7,888 bases of DNA from Pseudomonadota bacterium (GTDB lineage Bacteria > Pseudomonadota > Gammaproteobacteria > Enterobacterales > Enterobacteriaceae): the NCBI GenBank assembly GCA_023454395.1, contig JAEYFY010000205.1:1-7888 (forward strand), read 5' to 3'. The translations under genes and the position numbers were made by a program. The notes beneath the pieces are model-generated. The model was not told the DNA's origin and made no database searches. It saw nothing but the letters and a program-made list of their open reading frames with translations. How positions within the stretch are numbered: the stretch's first letter is position 1; each line of letters starts with the position of its first letter. Below are positions 1-7,847 of this stretch, one piece after another.

Positions 1-2334
1 TGGGCCACAATATACGGTCAGCCTGCTTATGCTGATCTTGCCTCCCAATGTTTACTGGGAGTTCCTGTTTATAACAAACCATTAGTACAAGGCGATCCTA
101 ACAGCTTGCCCGTCACCATCACTGCAAATGATATGCAAGGTGAATATCCTCGCATGGTCAAATATAAAGGTGATGTTGATATTAAACAGGGGAACCAAAC
201 CTTAAGTGCCGACAGTGTTGAACTGACACAAACTGAGGGAGAAACTCCATTAAGAATGGTCACAGCAACGGGAAATGTGTCTTATGATGATCCTCAAATC
301 ATCTTAAAAGGCCCTCGTGCTTGGTCTAATCTTAATAATAAAGATACGGATATTGAGCAAGGTGATTACCAAATGGTTGGCCGCCAAGGCCGTGGTTACG
401 CAAATAAAATGCAAATGCGTGGCGAAAACCGTTATACCATTATGGATAAAGGCATGTTCACCTCTTGTTTACCGGGAGATGATAGCTGGAGCGTTGTCGG
501 CTCCGAGGTTATTTTAGACCGTGAAGAGCAAGTCGCTGAAATCTGGAATGCCCGTTTTCGTGTCGCCAATGTACCTATCTTTTACAGCCCTTACCTTCAA
601 TTACCCATTGGTGATAAACGCCGTTCTGGTTTCTTAATTCCTAACGGAAGCTATTCCCGTAGCTCAGGTTTTGATTTCTTACTGCCTTATTACTGGAATA
701 TCGCGCCTAATTATGATGCAACCATCAGTACCAACTATATCAGTCGTCGTGGTTTAAAATTAGATAATGAATTCCGTTATTTAACCACTCCAGGTAGCGG
801 TACGATTGCCGTTGATTGGATTAATCACGATAGCCAATACAATAAAGATAAAGCAGAAAATAAAGCGGGCTATCTTCCTCGTGATACAGCAACCCGTTGG
901 TTATTCTACTGGGGACATAGCGGTGTCATGAACAATGTGTGGCGATTCAATATCGATTACACAAAAGTCAGTGATAACAAGTACTTTACTGATTTCACCT
1001 CTCAATATGGTAACACCACTGATGGTTATGCAACTCAGAAATTCAGTACGGGTTATGCGCAACAGAACTGGAATGCCACATTAACAACCAAGCAGTTCCA
1101 AATTTTCTCAGATAATAAAGATGCAAGAGCTTATCGTGCAGAGCCACAGCTTGATCTCAATTATTATAAGAATGATATCGGGCCGTTTGATTTCCGTACT
1201 TACGCGCAATTTGTTCGCTTTACTAGTGTGGGAGATAACACCCCTGAAGCAAATCGTTTCCATATAGAGCCAACGATTTCACTCCCTGCATCAACGGGTT
1301 GGGCAAGCTTTAATAATGAATTGAAAGTTATGGCAACCCACTACGATCAAGATATTCCTGAGGCTTATAAGAAAAAATACCCTAACCAATTAGATGACAG
1401 CGTTAATCGTGTATTACCGCAGTTTAAATCTGATATGAAAGTGGTTTTTGAGCGTCAATACCAAACAAACGATATTACACAAACCCTTGAGCCGCGCGTG
1501 CAATATCTTTATGTTCCTTATAAAAACCAGTCTAATATCAATAACTTTGACTCCGCATTATTACAATCAAACTATAGCGGGCTTTTCCGCGATAGAATGT
1601 ATGGTGGTTTAGACCGCATTGCTTCTGCAAACCAATTAACCACCGGTGTAACTTCGCGTTTTTATGATAGCGAATTAGTTGAACGTTTTAACGTTTCTGT
1701 AGGTCAAATCTACTTCTTTGAGCGTCCAAGAACAGGTCCTTCTTCTATTGGTAATGAGATTATTAATAGCAAAGATGAAACAGGTTCAATGGTATGGGCA
1801 GGTGATGCCTACTGGCGGATCACTGATACCGTAGGTATGCGTGGTGGTTTACAATATGACCGTCGCTTAGGTAGCGTCTCAATGGGCGATGCGATTATGG
1901 AATATCGCGCAGATAGCGATCATCTTCTACAGTTGAGCTATCGTTATGTGGATCGTGACTATATCCAAGCAACGCGTGTTCGCCCTTATGATGGTGGTAT
2001 TAATAAACTTCCTGAATACCAAAAAGGTATTTCACAAGTCGGTGTCGTAGGAAGTTGGCCATTAGCAGAACGTTGGGGACTTGTGGGTGCTTATTACTTT
2101 GATACCAAAGAATCAGAGCCTGTTAGCCAAATGGTTGGTCTACAATACAACACCTGTTGCTGGGCTGTGAATGTGGGTTATGAACGGAAAATTGTTGGCT
2201 GGAAAGTTGACCACAGCGATATTGATAATAAATGGTCTGTCAATGTGGAACTCAGAGGCCTAAGTAACAATCATAGTTTGGGTAGTCAGAAAATGCTTGA
2301 ACGCGGTATCTTACCTTATCAAAGAGCATTCTGA
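1..2334 (+). CDS. lptD: LPS-assembly outer-membrane protein LptD, 5' end missing
   Basis: LptD is the outer-membrane barrel that, with the lipoprotein LptE, inserts lipopolysaccharide into the outer leaflet. The frame is open from base 1 with no start, so the gene runs off the left edge; 777 residues are visible and only about 14 N-terminal residues (most of the signal peptide) appear missing compared with E. coli (784 aa). The first residues contain A-Y-A followed by DLASQC, a good signal-peptidase site leading into the mature N-terminus. An OstA/LptA-like periplasmic domain (about visible codons 15-190) precedes the beta-barrel, which carries the family motif [10 protein letters not shown] at codons 228-237. 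The four cysteines that form the two LptD disulfides are all present: codons 17 and 156, and the adjacent pair 719-720 (bases 2155-2160). The C-terminus ends in the conserved ILPYQ. surA follows after 77 nt, fitting SurA's role in LptD folding. The internal ATG at 106 is not the start, because conserved mature sequence lies upstream of it. Confidence 0.98.
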   Translation, partial: WATIYGQPAYADLASQCLLGVPVYNKPLVQGDPNSLPVTITANDMQGEYPRMVKYKGDVDIKQGNQTLSADSVELTQTEGETPLRMVTATGNVSYDDPQIILKGPRAWSNLNNKDTDIEQGDYQMVGRQGRGYANKMQMRGENRYTIMDKGMFTSCLPGDDSWSVVGSEVILDREEQVAEIWNARFRVANVPIFYSPYLQLPIGDKRRSGFLIPNGSYSRSSGFDFLLPYYWNIAPNYDATISTNYISRRGLKLDNEFRYLTTPGSGTIAVDWINHDSQYNKDKAENKAGYLPRDTATRWLFYWGHSGVMNNVWRFNIDYTKVSDNKYFTDFTSQYGNTTDGYATQKFSTGYAQQNWNATLTTKQFQIFSDNKDARAYRAEPQLDLNYYKNDIGPFDFRTYAQFVRFTSVGDNTPEANRFHIEPTISLPASTGWASFNNELKVMATHYDQDIPEAYKKKYPNQLDDSVNRVLPQFKSDMKVVFERQYQTNDITQTLEPRVQYLYVPYKNQSNINNFDSALLQSNYSGLFRDRMYGGLDRIASANQLTTGVTSRFYDSELVERFNVSVGQIYFFERPRTGPSSIGNEIINSKDETGSMVWAGDAYWRITDTVGMRGGLQYDRRLGSVSMGDAIMEYRADSDHLLQLSYRYVDRDYIQATRVRPYDGGINKLPEYQKGISQVGVVGSWPLAERWGLVGAYYFDTKESEPVSQMVGLQYNTCCWAVNVGYERKIVGWKVDHSDIDNKWSVNVELRGLSNNHSLGSQKMLERGILPYQRAF

Positions 2335-2374
2335 TTTAATCGAACTACGGAATTGGCTGAATAAATATGTCACC

Positions 2375-2390
2375 CCGCAATAAGATGCGG
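2375..2390 (+). other. Small GC-rich hairpin in the lptD-surA gap
   Basis: CCGCA (2375-2379) and TGCGG (2386-2390) form a 5-bp stem with a 6-nt loop, in an otherwise AT-rich 77-nt spacer. It is followed by AAAA, not T, so it is not an intrinsic terminator for the + strand. It ends about 21 nt before the surA start codon and could affect translation initiation or mRNA processing. That is inference; only the inverted repeat is directly seen. Confidence 0.4.
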
Positions 2391-2411
2391 AAAATACATA
2401 ATGGGAAACTT

Positions 2412-3722
2412 ATGAAAAATTGGAAAACGCTGTTTATCGGCTTAATGATCACGGTCGGTGCAGCCACCAGCTCAACAACATTTGCTGCTCAAGAATTAAA
2501 CCGTGTATCGGCTATCGTCAATAACGGTGTCGTTCTAGAAAGTGACGTCAATAGAATGTTACAAACGGTCAAAATGAACGCAAAAAATGCAGGTCAAGAA
2601 ATGCCTGATGAGCAAGTTCTTCGCCAGCAAATTCTAGAGCGTTTGGTGATGGATAACATCATTTTGCAAATGGCACAGCAAATGCAAATTGATATTCCTG
2701 ATGCCGCAGTAGAATCTACCATTCAGGGTATTGCTGCTGAAAATAAACTCTCTCTTGAGCAACTGAAAAAGCGTCTTGCTGCCGATGGTATTTCTTATAA
2801 CGAATATCGACAAGATATCCGTAAAGAGATGATGTTAGCCGAAGTTCGTAACAACGAAGTACGCCGCCGTATTACTATTTTGCCTCAAGAAGTTGATTCT
2901 CTTGCTAAGCAAATTGAAAGCCAAGCAAGCCAAAGTGTTGATCTAAACCTAAGCCATATCTTAATTCCATTATCAGAAAATCCTGCGCCAGCAGAAATAG
3001 AAAAAGCAAAGCAAGTTATTACTCGCATTATGAATCAGCTTAAAAATGGTGCAGATTTCGGTAAATTAGCTGCAACTTATTCTGCTGATCCACAAGCTTT
3101 AAATGGCGGTAATATGGGTTGGGCATCTATTGATGAATTACCAACGCTATTTGCAAAAGAGTTAGCAAATGCACAAAAAGGTCAAATCGTAGGGCCTCTT
3201 CATTCTGGTGTTGGCTTACACATTATCAAAGTAAACGATATTCGTGGTGGTTCAAATACCCTTTCTGTTACGGAAGTTAAAAGCCGTCATATTCTGCTAA
3301 AAAGCTCGCCAATCATGAATGATGAGCAAGCTTATGCCAAGTTACAGCAGATCTCTGCCGATATTCGCAGTGGTAAAATGACCTTTGCTGATGCAGCAAA
3401 AGAGTATTCTGAAGATCCAGGTTCAGCATTACGCGGCGGTGAGTTAGGATGGTCAATGCCTGATGTTTACGATCCGGCATTCCGTGATGCGTTAATGCGC
3501 TTAAATAAAAACGAATTAAGCCAACCTGTTCGCTCAAACTTTGGCTGGCATTTAATTGAATTAGAAGACACACGTAGTGTTGATAAAACAGATGCCGCAA
3601 ATAAAGAACAAGCATACCGTTTACTCTTCAACCGTAAATTTAATGAAGAAGTACAAAACTGGATGCAAGAGCTACGAGTTGGGGCTTATGTGAAAATAAT
3701 GAACGAGAATAATGCAAACTAA
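2412..3722 (+). CDS. surA: Periplasmic chaperone / peptidyl-prolyl isomerase SurA
   Basis: SurA is a periplasmic chaperone that escorts unfolded outer-membrane proteins, LptD being a major client, to the BAM complex. I start it at 2412 (MKNWKTLF, matching the E. coli N-terminus), giving 436 aa against 428 in E. coli. An in-frame ATG at 2367 would add 15 polar residues before the signal peptide and lacks a Shine-Dalgarno sequence. A weak GGGA (2403-2406) precedes 2412. The signal peptide has a KNWK basic start, a hydrophobic core and a likely cleavage around residue 25 (TFA/A). The chaperone N-domain spans about residues 26-170. Two parvulin domains follow: P1 from about 177 (S-H-I-L-I at 181-185) to about 280, and P2 from about 288 (R-H-I-L-L at 292-296) to about 386 (G-W-H-L-I near 378-382). 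A C-terminal helix with the conserved VDKTDAA segment completes the core. The 3' end overlaps pdxA by 11 nt, suggesting translational coupling. Confidence 0.97.
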   Translation: MKNWKTLFIGLMITVGAATSSTTFAAQELNRVSAIVNNGVVLESDVNRMLQTVKMNAKNAGQEMPDEQVLRQQILERLVMDNIILQMAQQMQIDIPDAAVESTIQGIAAENKLSLEQLKKRLAADGISYNEYRQDIRKEMMLAEVRNNEVRRRITILPQEVDSLAKQIESQASQSVDLNLSHILIPLSENPAPAEIEKAKQVITRIMNQLKNGADFGKLAATYSADPQALNGGNMGWASIDELPTLFAKELANAQKGQIVGPLHSGVGLHIIKVNDIRGGSNTLSVTEVKSRHILLKSSPIMNDEQAYAKLQQISADIRSGKMTFADAAKEYSEDPGSALRGGELGWSMPDVYDPAFRDALMRLNKNELSQPVRSNFGWHLIELEDTRSVDKTDAANKEQAYRLLFNRKFNEEVQNWMQELRVGAYVKIMNENNAN

Positions 3723-4710
3723 GCAAATAAAACCACTTGTTATCACCCCCGGCGAACCAGCCGGGGTTGGTCCTGACCTTATTATCTCATTAGCACAAAT
3801 GAGTTGGGATTTACCTTGGGTTGTTTGTGCTGATCCTCAATTACTTAAAACAAGGGCAGAATTGTTAAACCTGCCTCTTTCATTAGTTGAATACGATCCT
3901 GCTTCGCCACCTAAAACACACATACCAAGCCAAATTTGTGTACTCCCAATCGCACTTCACACTAATGTCATTCCAAGTACATTAGATGCGCGCAACGGAT
4001 TATACGTTGTAGAAACATTAGCTCGTGCTTGTGATGGTTGCCTAAATGGTGAATTTTCAGCACTCGTGACGGGACCTGTTCATAAAGGTATTATCAATGA
4101 TGCCGGTGTGCATTTTACAGGACACACCGAATTTTTTGCTGATCGTAGCCACTGTGAGCGTGTTGTTATGATGCTGGCGACAGATACATTAAGAGTCGCA
4201 TTAGCAACCACACACTTACCCTTACGAGATGTGGCCGATGCAATTACAGGCGAGCTTCTGCATGAAATTATCACCATTTTAAACCACGATTTAAAAACTA
4301 AATTCGGTATAGCAGAACCTCAAATTTACGTTTGCGGCCTTAATCCTCATGCAGGGGAAAGTGGTCATATGGGACGTGAAGAAATTGATATTATAGAGCC
4401 TGCATTAACACAATTACGTCAGCAAGGCATTCATCTTCATGGACCTTACCCTGCTGATACCTTATTCCAACCTAAATATTTAACACATGCTGATGCGGTA
4501 CTTGCGATGTATCACGATCAAGGATTACCTGTGCTAAAATATGAGGGTTTCGGTCGCGCCGTGAATATAACTCTCGGTCTTCCTTTTATCCGTACTTCTG
4601 TTGATCATGGCACCGCCCTTGAGCTTGCAGGTACGAAAAGCGCAGATGCTGGCAGTTTTTGCACCGCATTAAATTTAGCCATTAATATGATACAAAATTG
4701 TAATGAATAA
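3712..4710 (+). CDS. pdxA: 4-hydroxythreonine-4-phosphate dehydrogenase PdxA
   Basis: PdxA is a cytoplasmic NAD-dependent enzyme that oxidises 4-hydroxy-L-threonine phosphate in the DXP-dependent pyridoxal 5'-phosphate (vitamin B6) pathway. Its product condenses with deoxyxylulose phosphate through PdxJ. The protein is 332 aa (E. coli 329) and collinear with the family: [11 protein letters not shown] near the N-terminus, [16 protein letters not shown] in the middle, then TGPVHKG and FTGHTEFF. The three metal-binding histidines are present at 168 (T-H-L-P-L), 213 (N-P-H-A-G-E) and 268 (M-Y-H-D-Q-G), each offset by two from the E. coli positions. The C-terminal [12 protein letters not shown] motif is intact. 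The start overlaps the end of surA by 11 nt and only a weak GAG (3705-3707) precedes it, so initiation probably relies on coupling. The last 8 nt overlap rsmA. Confidence 0.98.
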   Translation: MQTKQIKPLVITPGEPAGVGPDLIISLAQMSWDLPWVVCADPQLLKTRAELLNLPLSLVEYDPASPPKTHIPSQICVLPIALHTNVIPSTLDARNGLYVVETLARACDGCLNGEFSALVTGPVHKGIINDAGVHFTGHTEFFADRSHCERVVMMLATDTLRVALATTHLPLRDVADAITGELLHEIITILNHDLKTKFGIAEPQIYVCGLNPHAGESGHMGREEIDIIEPALTQLRQQGIHLHGPYPADTLFQPKYLTHADAVLAMYHDQGLPVLKYEGFGRAVNITLGLPFIRTSVDHGTALELAGTKSADAGSFCTALNLAINMIQNCNE

Positions 4711-5521
4711 TAGAGTCCATCAGGGGCACTTTGCCCGCAAACGCTTCGGGCAGAACTTTTTAACAGACAGCTATATTATTGAAAGTATTGTTGAATCCAT
4801 TTATCCTCAACCTGGTGAAGCCATTGTTGAGATTGGCCCTGGTTTAGGCGCAATTACAGAGCCAGTAGGTGCAAGAATGGATAAAATGACGGTTGTCGAA
4901 ATCGACCGTGATTTAGCCGCTCGTTTAGAAGTTCATCCTACATTAAAAGACAAGCTGACCATTATTCAGCAAGATGCTATGACGATTGATTTTGCGCAAT
5001 TAGCAAAAGAGCGTCAGCAGCCCCTGCGTGTTTTTGGTAACTTGCCTTATAACATTTCTACACCACTTATGTTCCACTTATTCAGTTTTGCTGACGCAAT
5101 TTCTGATATGACATTTATGTTGCAAAAAGAAGTGGTCAATCGCCTTGTTGCTGGTCACGGCAGCAAAACTTATGGTCGCTTAAGTGTGATGGCGCAATAT
5201 TATTGCCAAATCATCCCTGTACTTGAAGTTCCACCTACTTCATTTAAACCAGCACCTAAAGTTGATTCAGCAGTTGTTCGCTTGATCCCATACAAAGAAA
5301 AGCCATATCCAGTAACGGATATTGCAATGCTTAGCCGTATTACTGCTCAAGCATTCAATCAACGCCGTAAAACACTACGTAATAGCTTAGGTGGATTACT
5401 CACAGCAGAAGATATGATAGCACTTGATATCGATCCAACTGCAAGAGCAGAAAATATTTCTGTTGAGCAATACTGCAAAGTGGCAAACTGGTTATCGCAA
5501 AAGCAAGACTCACAAGCATAA
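4703..5521 (+). CDS. rsmA: 16S rRNA (adenine-1518/1519-N6) dimethyltransferase RsmA (KsgA)
   Basis: RsmA uses S-adenosylmethionine to dimethylate two adjacent adenines in the 3'-terminal helix of 16S rRNA, a late quality-control step of 30S subunit assembly. Loss of it is known to give kasugamycin resistance. The 272-aa product (E. coli 273) opens with the family N-terminus [15 protein letters not shown]. It carries the SAM-binding glycine loop EIGPGLG at residues 43-49, an acidic ribose-binding region E-I-D-R-D, and the catalytic NLPY motif at residues 113-116. The FMLQKEVV segment, [15 protein letters not shown] and the C-terminal [12 protein letters not shown] are also present. The start overlaps the pdxA stop region by 8 nt and has no recognisable Shine-Dalgarno sequence, so reinitiation from pdxA is the likely mode. 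apaG follows after 25 nt. Confidence 0.98.
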   Translation: MNNRVHQGHFARKRFGQNFLTDSYIIESIVESIYPQPGEAIVEIGPGLGAITEPVGARMDKMTVVEIDRDLAARLEVHPTLKDKLTIIQQDAMTIDFAQLAKERQQPLRVFGNLPYNISTPLMFHLFSFADAISDMTFMLQKEVVNRLVAGHGSKTYGRLSVMAQYYCQIIPVLEVPPTSFKPAPKVDSAVVRLIPYKEKPYPVTDIAMLSRITAQAFNQRRKTLRNSLGGLLTAEDMIALDIDPTARAENISVEQYCKVANWLSQKQDSQA

Positions 5522-5536
5522 GATAAAGCCAGAGAC

Positions 5537-5542
5537 AGGAGG
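5537..5542 (+). promoter_or_regulatory. Strong ribosome binding site fixing the apaG start
   Basis: AGGAGG, a perfect anti-16S match, lies 4 nt before the ATG at 5547. It decides the apaG start over the upstream in-frame ATG at 5424. It is the strongest Shine-Dalgarno site in the operon, whereas pdxA, rsmA and apaH have weak or no sites. Confidence 0.9.
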
Positions 5543-5546
5543 CACT

Positions 5547-5924
5547 ATGTTCACCTCATCAAAAGTGGCGATACAGGTACAAAGCGTTTACATTGAAAGC
5601 CAATCTTCCCCTGAAGATGAACGATATGTTTTTGCTTATACCATATCAATTCATAATTTGAATAAATGTGCAATTCGCCTCCTGCGCCGCTATTGGTTAA
5701 TCACCAATGCACAAGGTAATACCACTGAAGTTCGGGGTGAAGGTGTTGTTGGCGAACAGCCGCTTATTGAGCCTGGCACACAATATCGTTATACCAGTGG
5801 TGCCGTTCTTGAAACACCAATGGGAACAATGGAAGGTCATTATGAAATGATTGACACTGATGGTCGATTATTTCAAATAGAGATCCCTGTTTTCCGCCTT
5901 GCACTTCCAACATTGATAAACTAA
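5547..5924 (+). CDS. apaG: ApaG domain protein (often annotated Co2+/Mg2+ efflux protein)
   Basis: ApaG is a small conserved cytoplasmic protein with an immunoglobulin/fibronectin-like beta-sandwich fold. The 'Co2+/Mg2+ efflux' name comes from mutant phenotypes of the locus; the protein has no membrane segment and its biochemical role is not settled. The 125-aa product is exactly the E. coli length and contains the family signatures: [12 protein letters not shown] near the N-terminus, RYWLITN (48-54), GEGVVG (64-69), QPLIEPG (71-77), Y-YTSG (80-85) and GTM-GHYEM (93-101). The C-terminus is [13 protein letters not shown]. The start at 5547 is set by AGGAGG; a longer in-frame start would overlap rsmA by nearly 100 nt and add unrelated residues. 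apaH starts only 2 nt after the stop, so the two are very probably coupled. Confidence 0.96.
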   Translation: MFTSSKVAIQVQSVYIESQSSPEDERYVFAYTISIHNLNKCAIRLLRRYWLITNAQGNTTEVRGEGVVGEQPLIEPGTQYRYTSGAVLETPMGTMEGHYEMIDTDGRLFQIEIPVFRLALPTLIN

Positions 5925-5926
5925 CT

Positions 5927-6748
5927 ATGGCAACTTATTTAATTGGTGATGTTCATGGCTGTTACCATGAACTGCGCCACCTTCTTGATAAAGTCAGTTT
6001 CGATCCTGCTCAAGACACATTGTGGCTAACGGGTGATCTTGTTGCACGAGGCCCTGACTCGCTTGAAGTACTCCGCTTTGTAAAAAGCTTAGGTACTTCA
6101 CTTAAACTCGTCTTGGGCAATCATGATCTTCATCTTTTAGGTGTATTTGCAAAAATTAGCCGCAACAAACCAAGAGATAAGCTGAATGATTTACTTAATG
6201 CGCCAGATGCAGATGAATTAATTAATTGGTTAAGACGCCAACCTGTGTTGCAAGTTGATGAAGACAAAAAAATCATCATGGCTCACGCAGGGATCACGCC
6301 ACAATGGGATTTAGAAACAGCCAAAATGTGCGCTCGTGAAGTCGAAGCTATTTTAAGTAGTGATAGCTACCCTTTATTTATTAACTCAATGTATGGTGAT
6401 TTACCAAACAACTGGTCACCAGAACTTTCGGGTCTAGCACGATTACGCTTTAGCACTAATGCATTCACTCGTATGCGCTACTGCTTTCCTAATGGTCAGC
6501 TTGATATGATTTGCAAAGATAAACCACAAGACGCGCCTGCACCATTAAAGCCTTGGTTCGATTTGCCAAGCCAGTTACCTGAAGGTTATAGCATTATATT
6601 TGGGCATTGGGCCTCTCTTGAAGGAAAAGGCACTCCTGATAATGTTTATGCGTTAGACACGGGATGTTGCTGGGGTGGAAATCTCACTTGTTTACGTTGG
6701 GAAGACAAACAGTATTTCACTCAATCTAGCCTATCTGCTCCCAAATAA
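5927..6748 (+). CDS. apaH: Symmetrical bis(5'-nucleosyl)-tetraphosphatase (Ap4A hydrolase) ApaH
   Basis: ApaH hydrolyses diadenosine tetraphosphate to two ADP, controlling this stress-linked nucleotide. In E. coli it is also known to remove Np4-type caps from RNA 5' ends. It is a metal-dependent phosphatase of the PPP-like calcineurin superfamily. The metal and catalytic motifs are visible in order: GDVHGC (7-12), GDLVARG (36-42), GNHD (64-67), AHAG (119-122, His120) and FGHW (225-228, His227). The C-terminal block [16 protein letters not shown] is intact. At 273 aa it is about 7 residues shorter than E. coli ApaH (280), the difference lying in the non-conserved tail. There is no clear Shine-Dalgarno sequence in the 2-nt junction or the end of apaG, consistent with translational coupling. 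It is the last gene of the operon; a hairpin follows 25 nt after the stop. Confidence 0.98.
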   Translation: MATYLIGDVHGCYHELRHLLDKVSFDPAQDTLWLTGDLVARGPDSLEVLRFVKSLGTSLKLVLGNHDLHLLGVFAKISRNKPRDKLNDLLNAPDADELINWLRRQPVLQVDEDKKIIMAHAGITPQWDLETAKMCAREVEAILSSDSYPLFINSMYGDLPNNWSPELSGLARLRFSTNAFTRMRYCFPNGQLDMICKDKPQDAPAPLKPWFDLPSQLPEGYSIIFGHWASLEGKGTPDNVYALDTGCCWGGNLTCLRWEDKQYFTQSSLSAPK

Positions 6749-6773
6749 ATCACTTATATCCCTTCTTTCTTGA

Positions 6774-6805
6774 AGCGCAAAAATGGCTACATTGCCTTTT
6801 GCGCT
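6774..6805 (+). terminator. Hairpin after apaH, possible operon 3' end
   Basis: AGCGCAAAA (6774-6782) pairs perfectly with TTTTGCGCT (6797-6805). Inside this, GGC (6785-6787) pairs with GCC (6794-6796), leaving a 2-nt bulge and a 6-nt loop. It starts 25 nt after the apaH stop, where an operon terminator is expected. No T-run follows the stem (next bases ATGTGGGCTTT), so it is not a textbook intrinsic terminator. It could instead mark or protect the mRNA 3' end, or act with the stronger terminator further on. Confidence 0.45.
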
Positions 6806-7142
6806 ATGTGGGCTTTATCATCACAGATTACCTAAATTACTCTTTTTTATTCTAAAGAGAACGTTTTATATACAAAAACGAACACTTTAAAATATCCCTA
6901 AATTTAATCATTAATAATCAATATGTTATTTTTTTTCATAGAAAAATAAGTGTAAAAAAACACAATATTGAGAATTAAAAATCTCTATATTGATTAATAT
7001 CTCATATATTATTCTTATAAAATGAGTTTATTAAAATATAAATAATGTTTATTTTAAAATCCCACTCTTTTTATAAAAGGGAATATTTAAATAGAATAAT
7101 AAATCTTATTTCTTATTGTTTTTATATAAATAAAATAGGAAT
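6806..7142. other. Very AT-rich convergent intergenic region, no gene seen
   Basis: This is the rest of the apaH-folA gap before the shared terminator. By hand count 6841-7140 has about 48 G/C in 300 bases (16%), far below the flanking genes. It holds short inverted repeats: CTCTTT/AAAGAG (6840-6845/6854-6859), CGTTTT/AAAACG (6862-6867/6875-6880) and an 11-bp arm pair at 6963-6992. I see no credible coding frame: the longest + frame starts at 7045, has no ribosome binding site and runs antisense into folA. Promoter-like words occur, but at this composition they are expected by chance. Confidence 0.7.
6963..6992. repeat. Imperfect inverted repeat in the AT-rich spacer
   Basis: CAATATTGAGA (6963-6973) and TCTCTATATTG (6982-6992) are inverted copies with one mismatch in 11, separated by 8 nt (ATTAAAAA). 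As RNA this could fold into a 10-pair hairpin with one internal mismatch; as DNA it could be a protein-binding dyad. It lacks an adjacent T-run. At about 16% G+C a chance origin is possible. Confidence 0.4.
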
Positions 7143-7177
7143 AATAAAAAGGGAGATATTTAATCTCCCTTTTTATT
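7143..7177. terminator. Bidirectional rho-independent terminator between apaH and folA
   Basis: A perfect 15-bp stem (7143-7157 with 7163-7177) encloses a 5-nt ATTTA loop. The core is AAAAAGGGAGAT and its inverse ATCTCCCTTTTT. The A-run on the left and T-run on the right supply a U-tract in either transcription direction, so the hairpin can stop both the lptD-apaH operon and folA. It begins 9 nt past the folA stop codon, making it the primary folA terminator. For apaH it lies about 395 nt downstream and would act as the main or back-up stop. Confidence 0.92.
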
Positions 7178-7186
7178 TAATTCTTG

Positions 7187-7672
7187 TTATTTTCTTCTTT
7201 TTAATATTTCGAAGCAGTAGTTATGTGAGTTATTTTCATCTGCTTCATGGTATTCCATAAAGGTAGAATCCCACTCATCAGGCTCATAATCTGGGAATGT
7301 TGTATCACCAATAACTTCAGCATCAATATGAGTTAGATAGAGTGTATTTGCCATAGGCAGAAATTGCTCATACACTTTACCACCACCGATAACCATAATT
7401 TCTTCATGATTTTCAGCAGCTTGTAAAGCTTCTTCTACAGATTTAACCCAAACAACATCGCTATCTGTTCCTGGCTGGCTACTTAAAACAATATTAAGAC
7501 GGTTCGGTAAAGGACGTCCAATAGACTCATAAGTCACCCGGCCCATAATAACGGGTTTATTTAACGTATTCTTTTTAAACCATGCGAGGTCACCGGGTAA
7601 TGTCCAAGGCATTGCCTTTTCCATACCAATAATGCGATCCATCGCTAATGCTGCGATTAAACTAATATTCAT
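7187..7672 (-). CDS. folA: Dihydrofolate reductase, chromosomal type I-like
   Basis: FolA reduces dihydrofolate to tetrahydrofolate with NADPH in the cytoplasm, supplying one-carbon units for thymidylate, purines and methionine; it is the trimethoprim target. The 161-aa product (E. coli 159) aligns throughout: [14 protein letters not shown], the Met20-type loop with M21-P22-W23, the catalytic acid Asp28 (E. coli Asp27) in [15 protein letters not shown] (38-45), ESIGRPLP, the substrate-contacting Arg58, [15 protein letters not shown] (92-98), [15 protein letters not shown] and FPDYEPDEW. Differences from E. coli around the active site are Thr24 for Asn23, Gly27 for Ala26, Val46 for His45 and Tyr48 for Trp47. 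The start at 7672 is supported by AGGTG 5 nt upstream. The gene converges on apaH, as in E. coli, and ends just before the bidirectional terminator. It looks like the native chromosomal gene, not an acquired dfr cassette. Confidence 0.98.
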   Translation of the reverse strand: MNISLIAALAMDRIIGMEKAMPWTLPGDLAWFKKNTLNKPVIMGRVTYESIGRPLPNRLNIVLSSQPGTDSDVVWVKSVEEALQAAENHEEIMVIGGGKVYEQFLPMANTLYLTHIDAEVIGDTTFPDYEPDEWDSTFMEYHEADENNSHNYCFEILKRRK

Positions 7673-7677
7673 TTACA

Positions 7678-7682
7678 CACCT
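7678..7682 (-). promoter_or_regulatory. folA ribosome binding site
   Basis: On the - strand AGGTG (+ strand CACCT) lies 5 nt before the folA ATG, a reasonable Shine-Dalgarno match that supports the start at 7672. Confidence 0.65.
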
Positions 7683-7712
7683 ACGGGTAAAGATGGGAAA
7701 AAAACTGTTCAC

Positions 7713-7741
7713 ACTATACGTAAAGCTAAAACCTGAGTCGA
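7713..7741 (-). promoter_or_regulatory. Likely sigma-70 promoter of folA
   Basis: Reading the - strand, TCGACT (-35, + strand 7736-7741, 4/6 to TTGACA), a 17-bp spacer and TATAGT (-10, + strand 7713-7718, 5/6 to TATAAT) are correctly spaced. Transcription would begin near 7706, giving a 5' leader of about 34 nt containing the AGGTG site. Position and spacing fit a housekeeping promoter. It is inferred from sequence only. Confidence 0.6.
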
Positions 7742-7795
7742 TACAAATTATGCTTCCTTGATAATAAATAATTGCTTTATACTCGAAGTGTTAAC

Positions 7796-7824
7796 TTAAT
7801 CATATAAGATTCAATCATTATAAT
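7796..7824 (+). promoter_or_regulatory. Possible promoter of the gene starting at 7848
   Basis: A perfect TATAAT sits at 7819-7824, with a weak -35 TTAATC (7796-7801, 3/6) at 17-bp spacing. Transcription would start near 7831, leaving a leader of only about 17 nt that still includes the AAGG ribosome site. The sequence is AT-rich, so the -10 could be fortuitous. Confidence 0.4.
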
Positions 7825-7836
7825 ATTGTTATATAC

Positions 7837-7840
7837 AAGG
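7837..7840 (+). promoter_or_regulatory. Ribosome binding site of the gene at 7848
   Basis: AAGG lies 7 nt before the ATG at 7848, a normal spacing for a Shine-Dalgarno element. It is the main reason for taking this ATG as a real start. Confidence 0.55.
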
Positions 7841-7847
7841 CGCTATT

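Noticed and set aside
69..517. Short open frames inside lptD (- strand 69-263, + strand 317-517)
   Set aside because: Both lie within the strongly conserved lptD reading frame and show no protein-family features.
2367..2411. Upstream in-frame ATG for surA at 2367 (15 extra residues)
   Set aside because: No Shine-Dalgarno site, polar residues would precede the signal peptide, and the family N-terminus MKNWKTL begins at 2412.
3313..3615. 100-residue open frame antisense to surA
   Set aside because: Lies wholly opposite the conserved P2 domain of surA, has no recognisable motif or start signal, and is explained as a shadow of surA codon usage.
4080..4277. 65-residue - strand open frame inside pdxA
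   Set aside because: Antisense to the conserved metal-binding region of pdxA, with no independent support.
5424..5546. Upstream in-frame ATG for apaG at 5424
   Set aside because: Would overlap rsmA by about 98 nt and add residues absent from ApaG; AGGAGG at 5537-5542 and the 125-aa family length favour 5547.
6990..7021. Promoter-like words (TTGATT, later TATAAA) in the AT-rich spacer that could drive a small RNA ending at 7177
   Set aside because: The spacing is 20 bp, too long, and such words are expected by chance at this base composition; there is no other evidence of a transcript.
7045..7260. 71-residue open frame on the + strand in the apaH-folA spacer
   Set aside because: No ribosome binding site, biased F/I/L/K/Y composition typical of translated AT-rich DNA, it runs through the terminator at 7143-7177 and ends antisense to folA.
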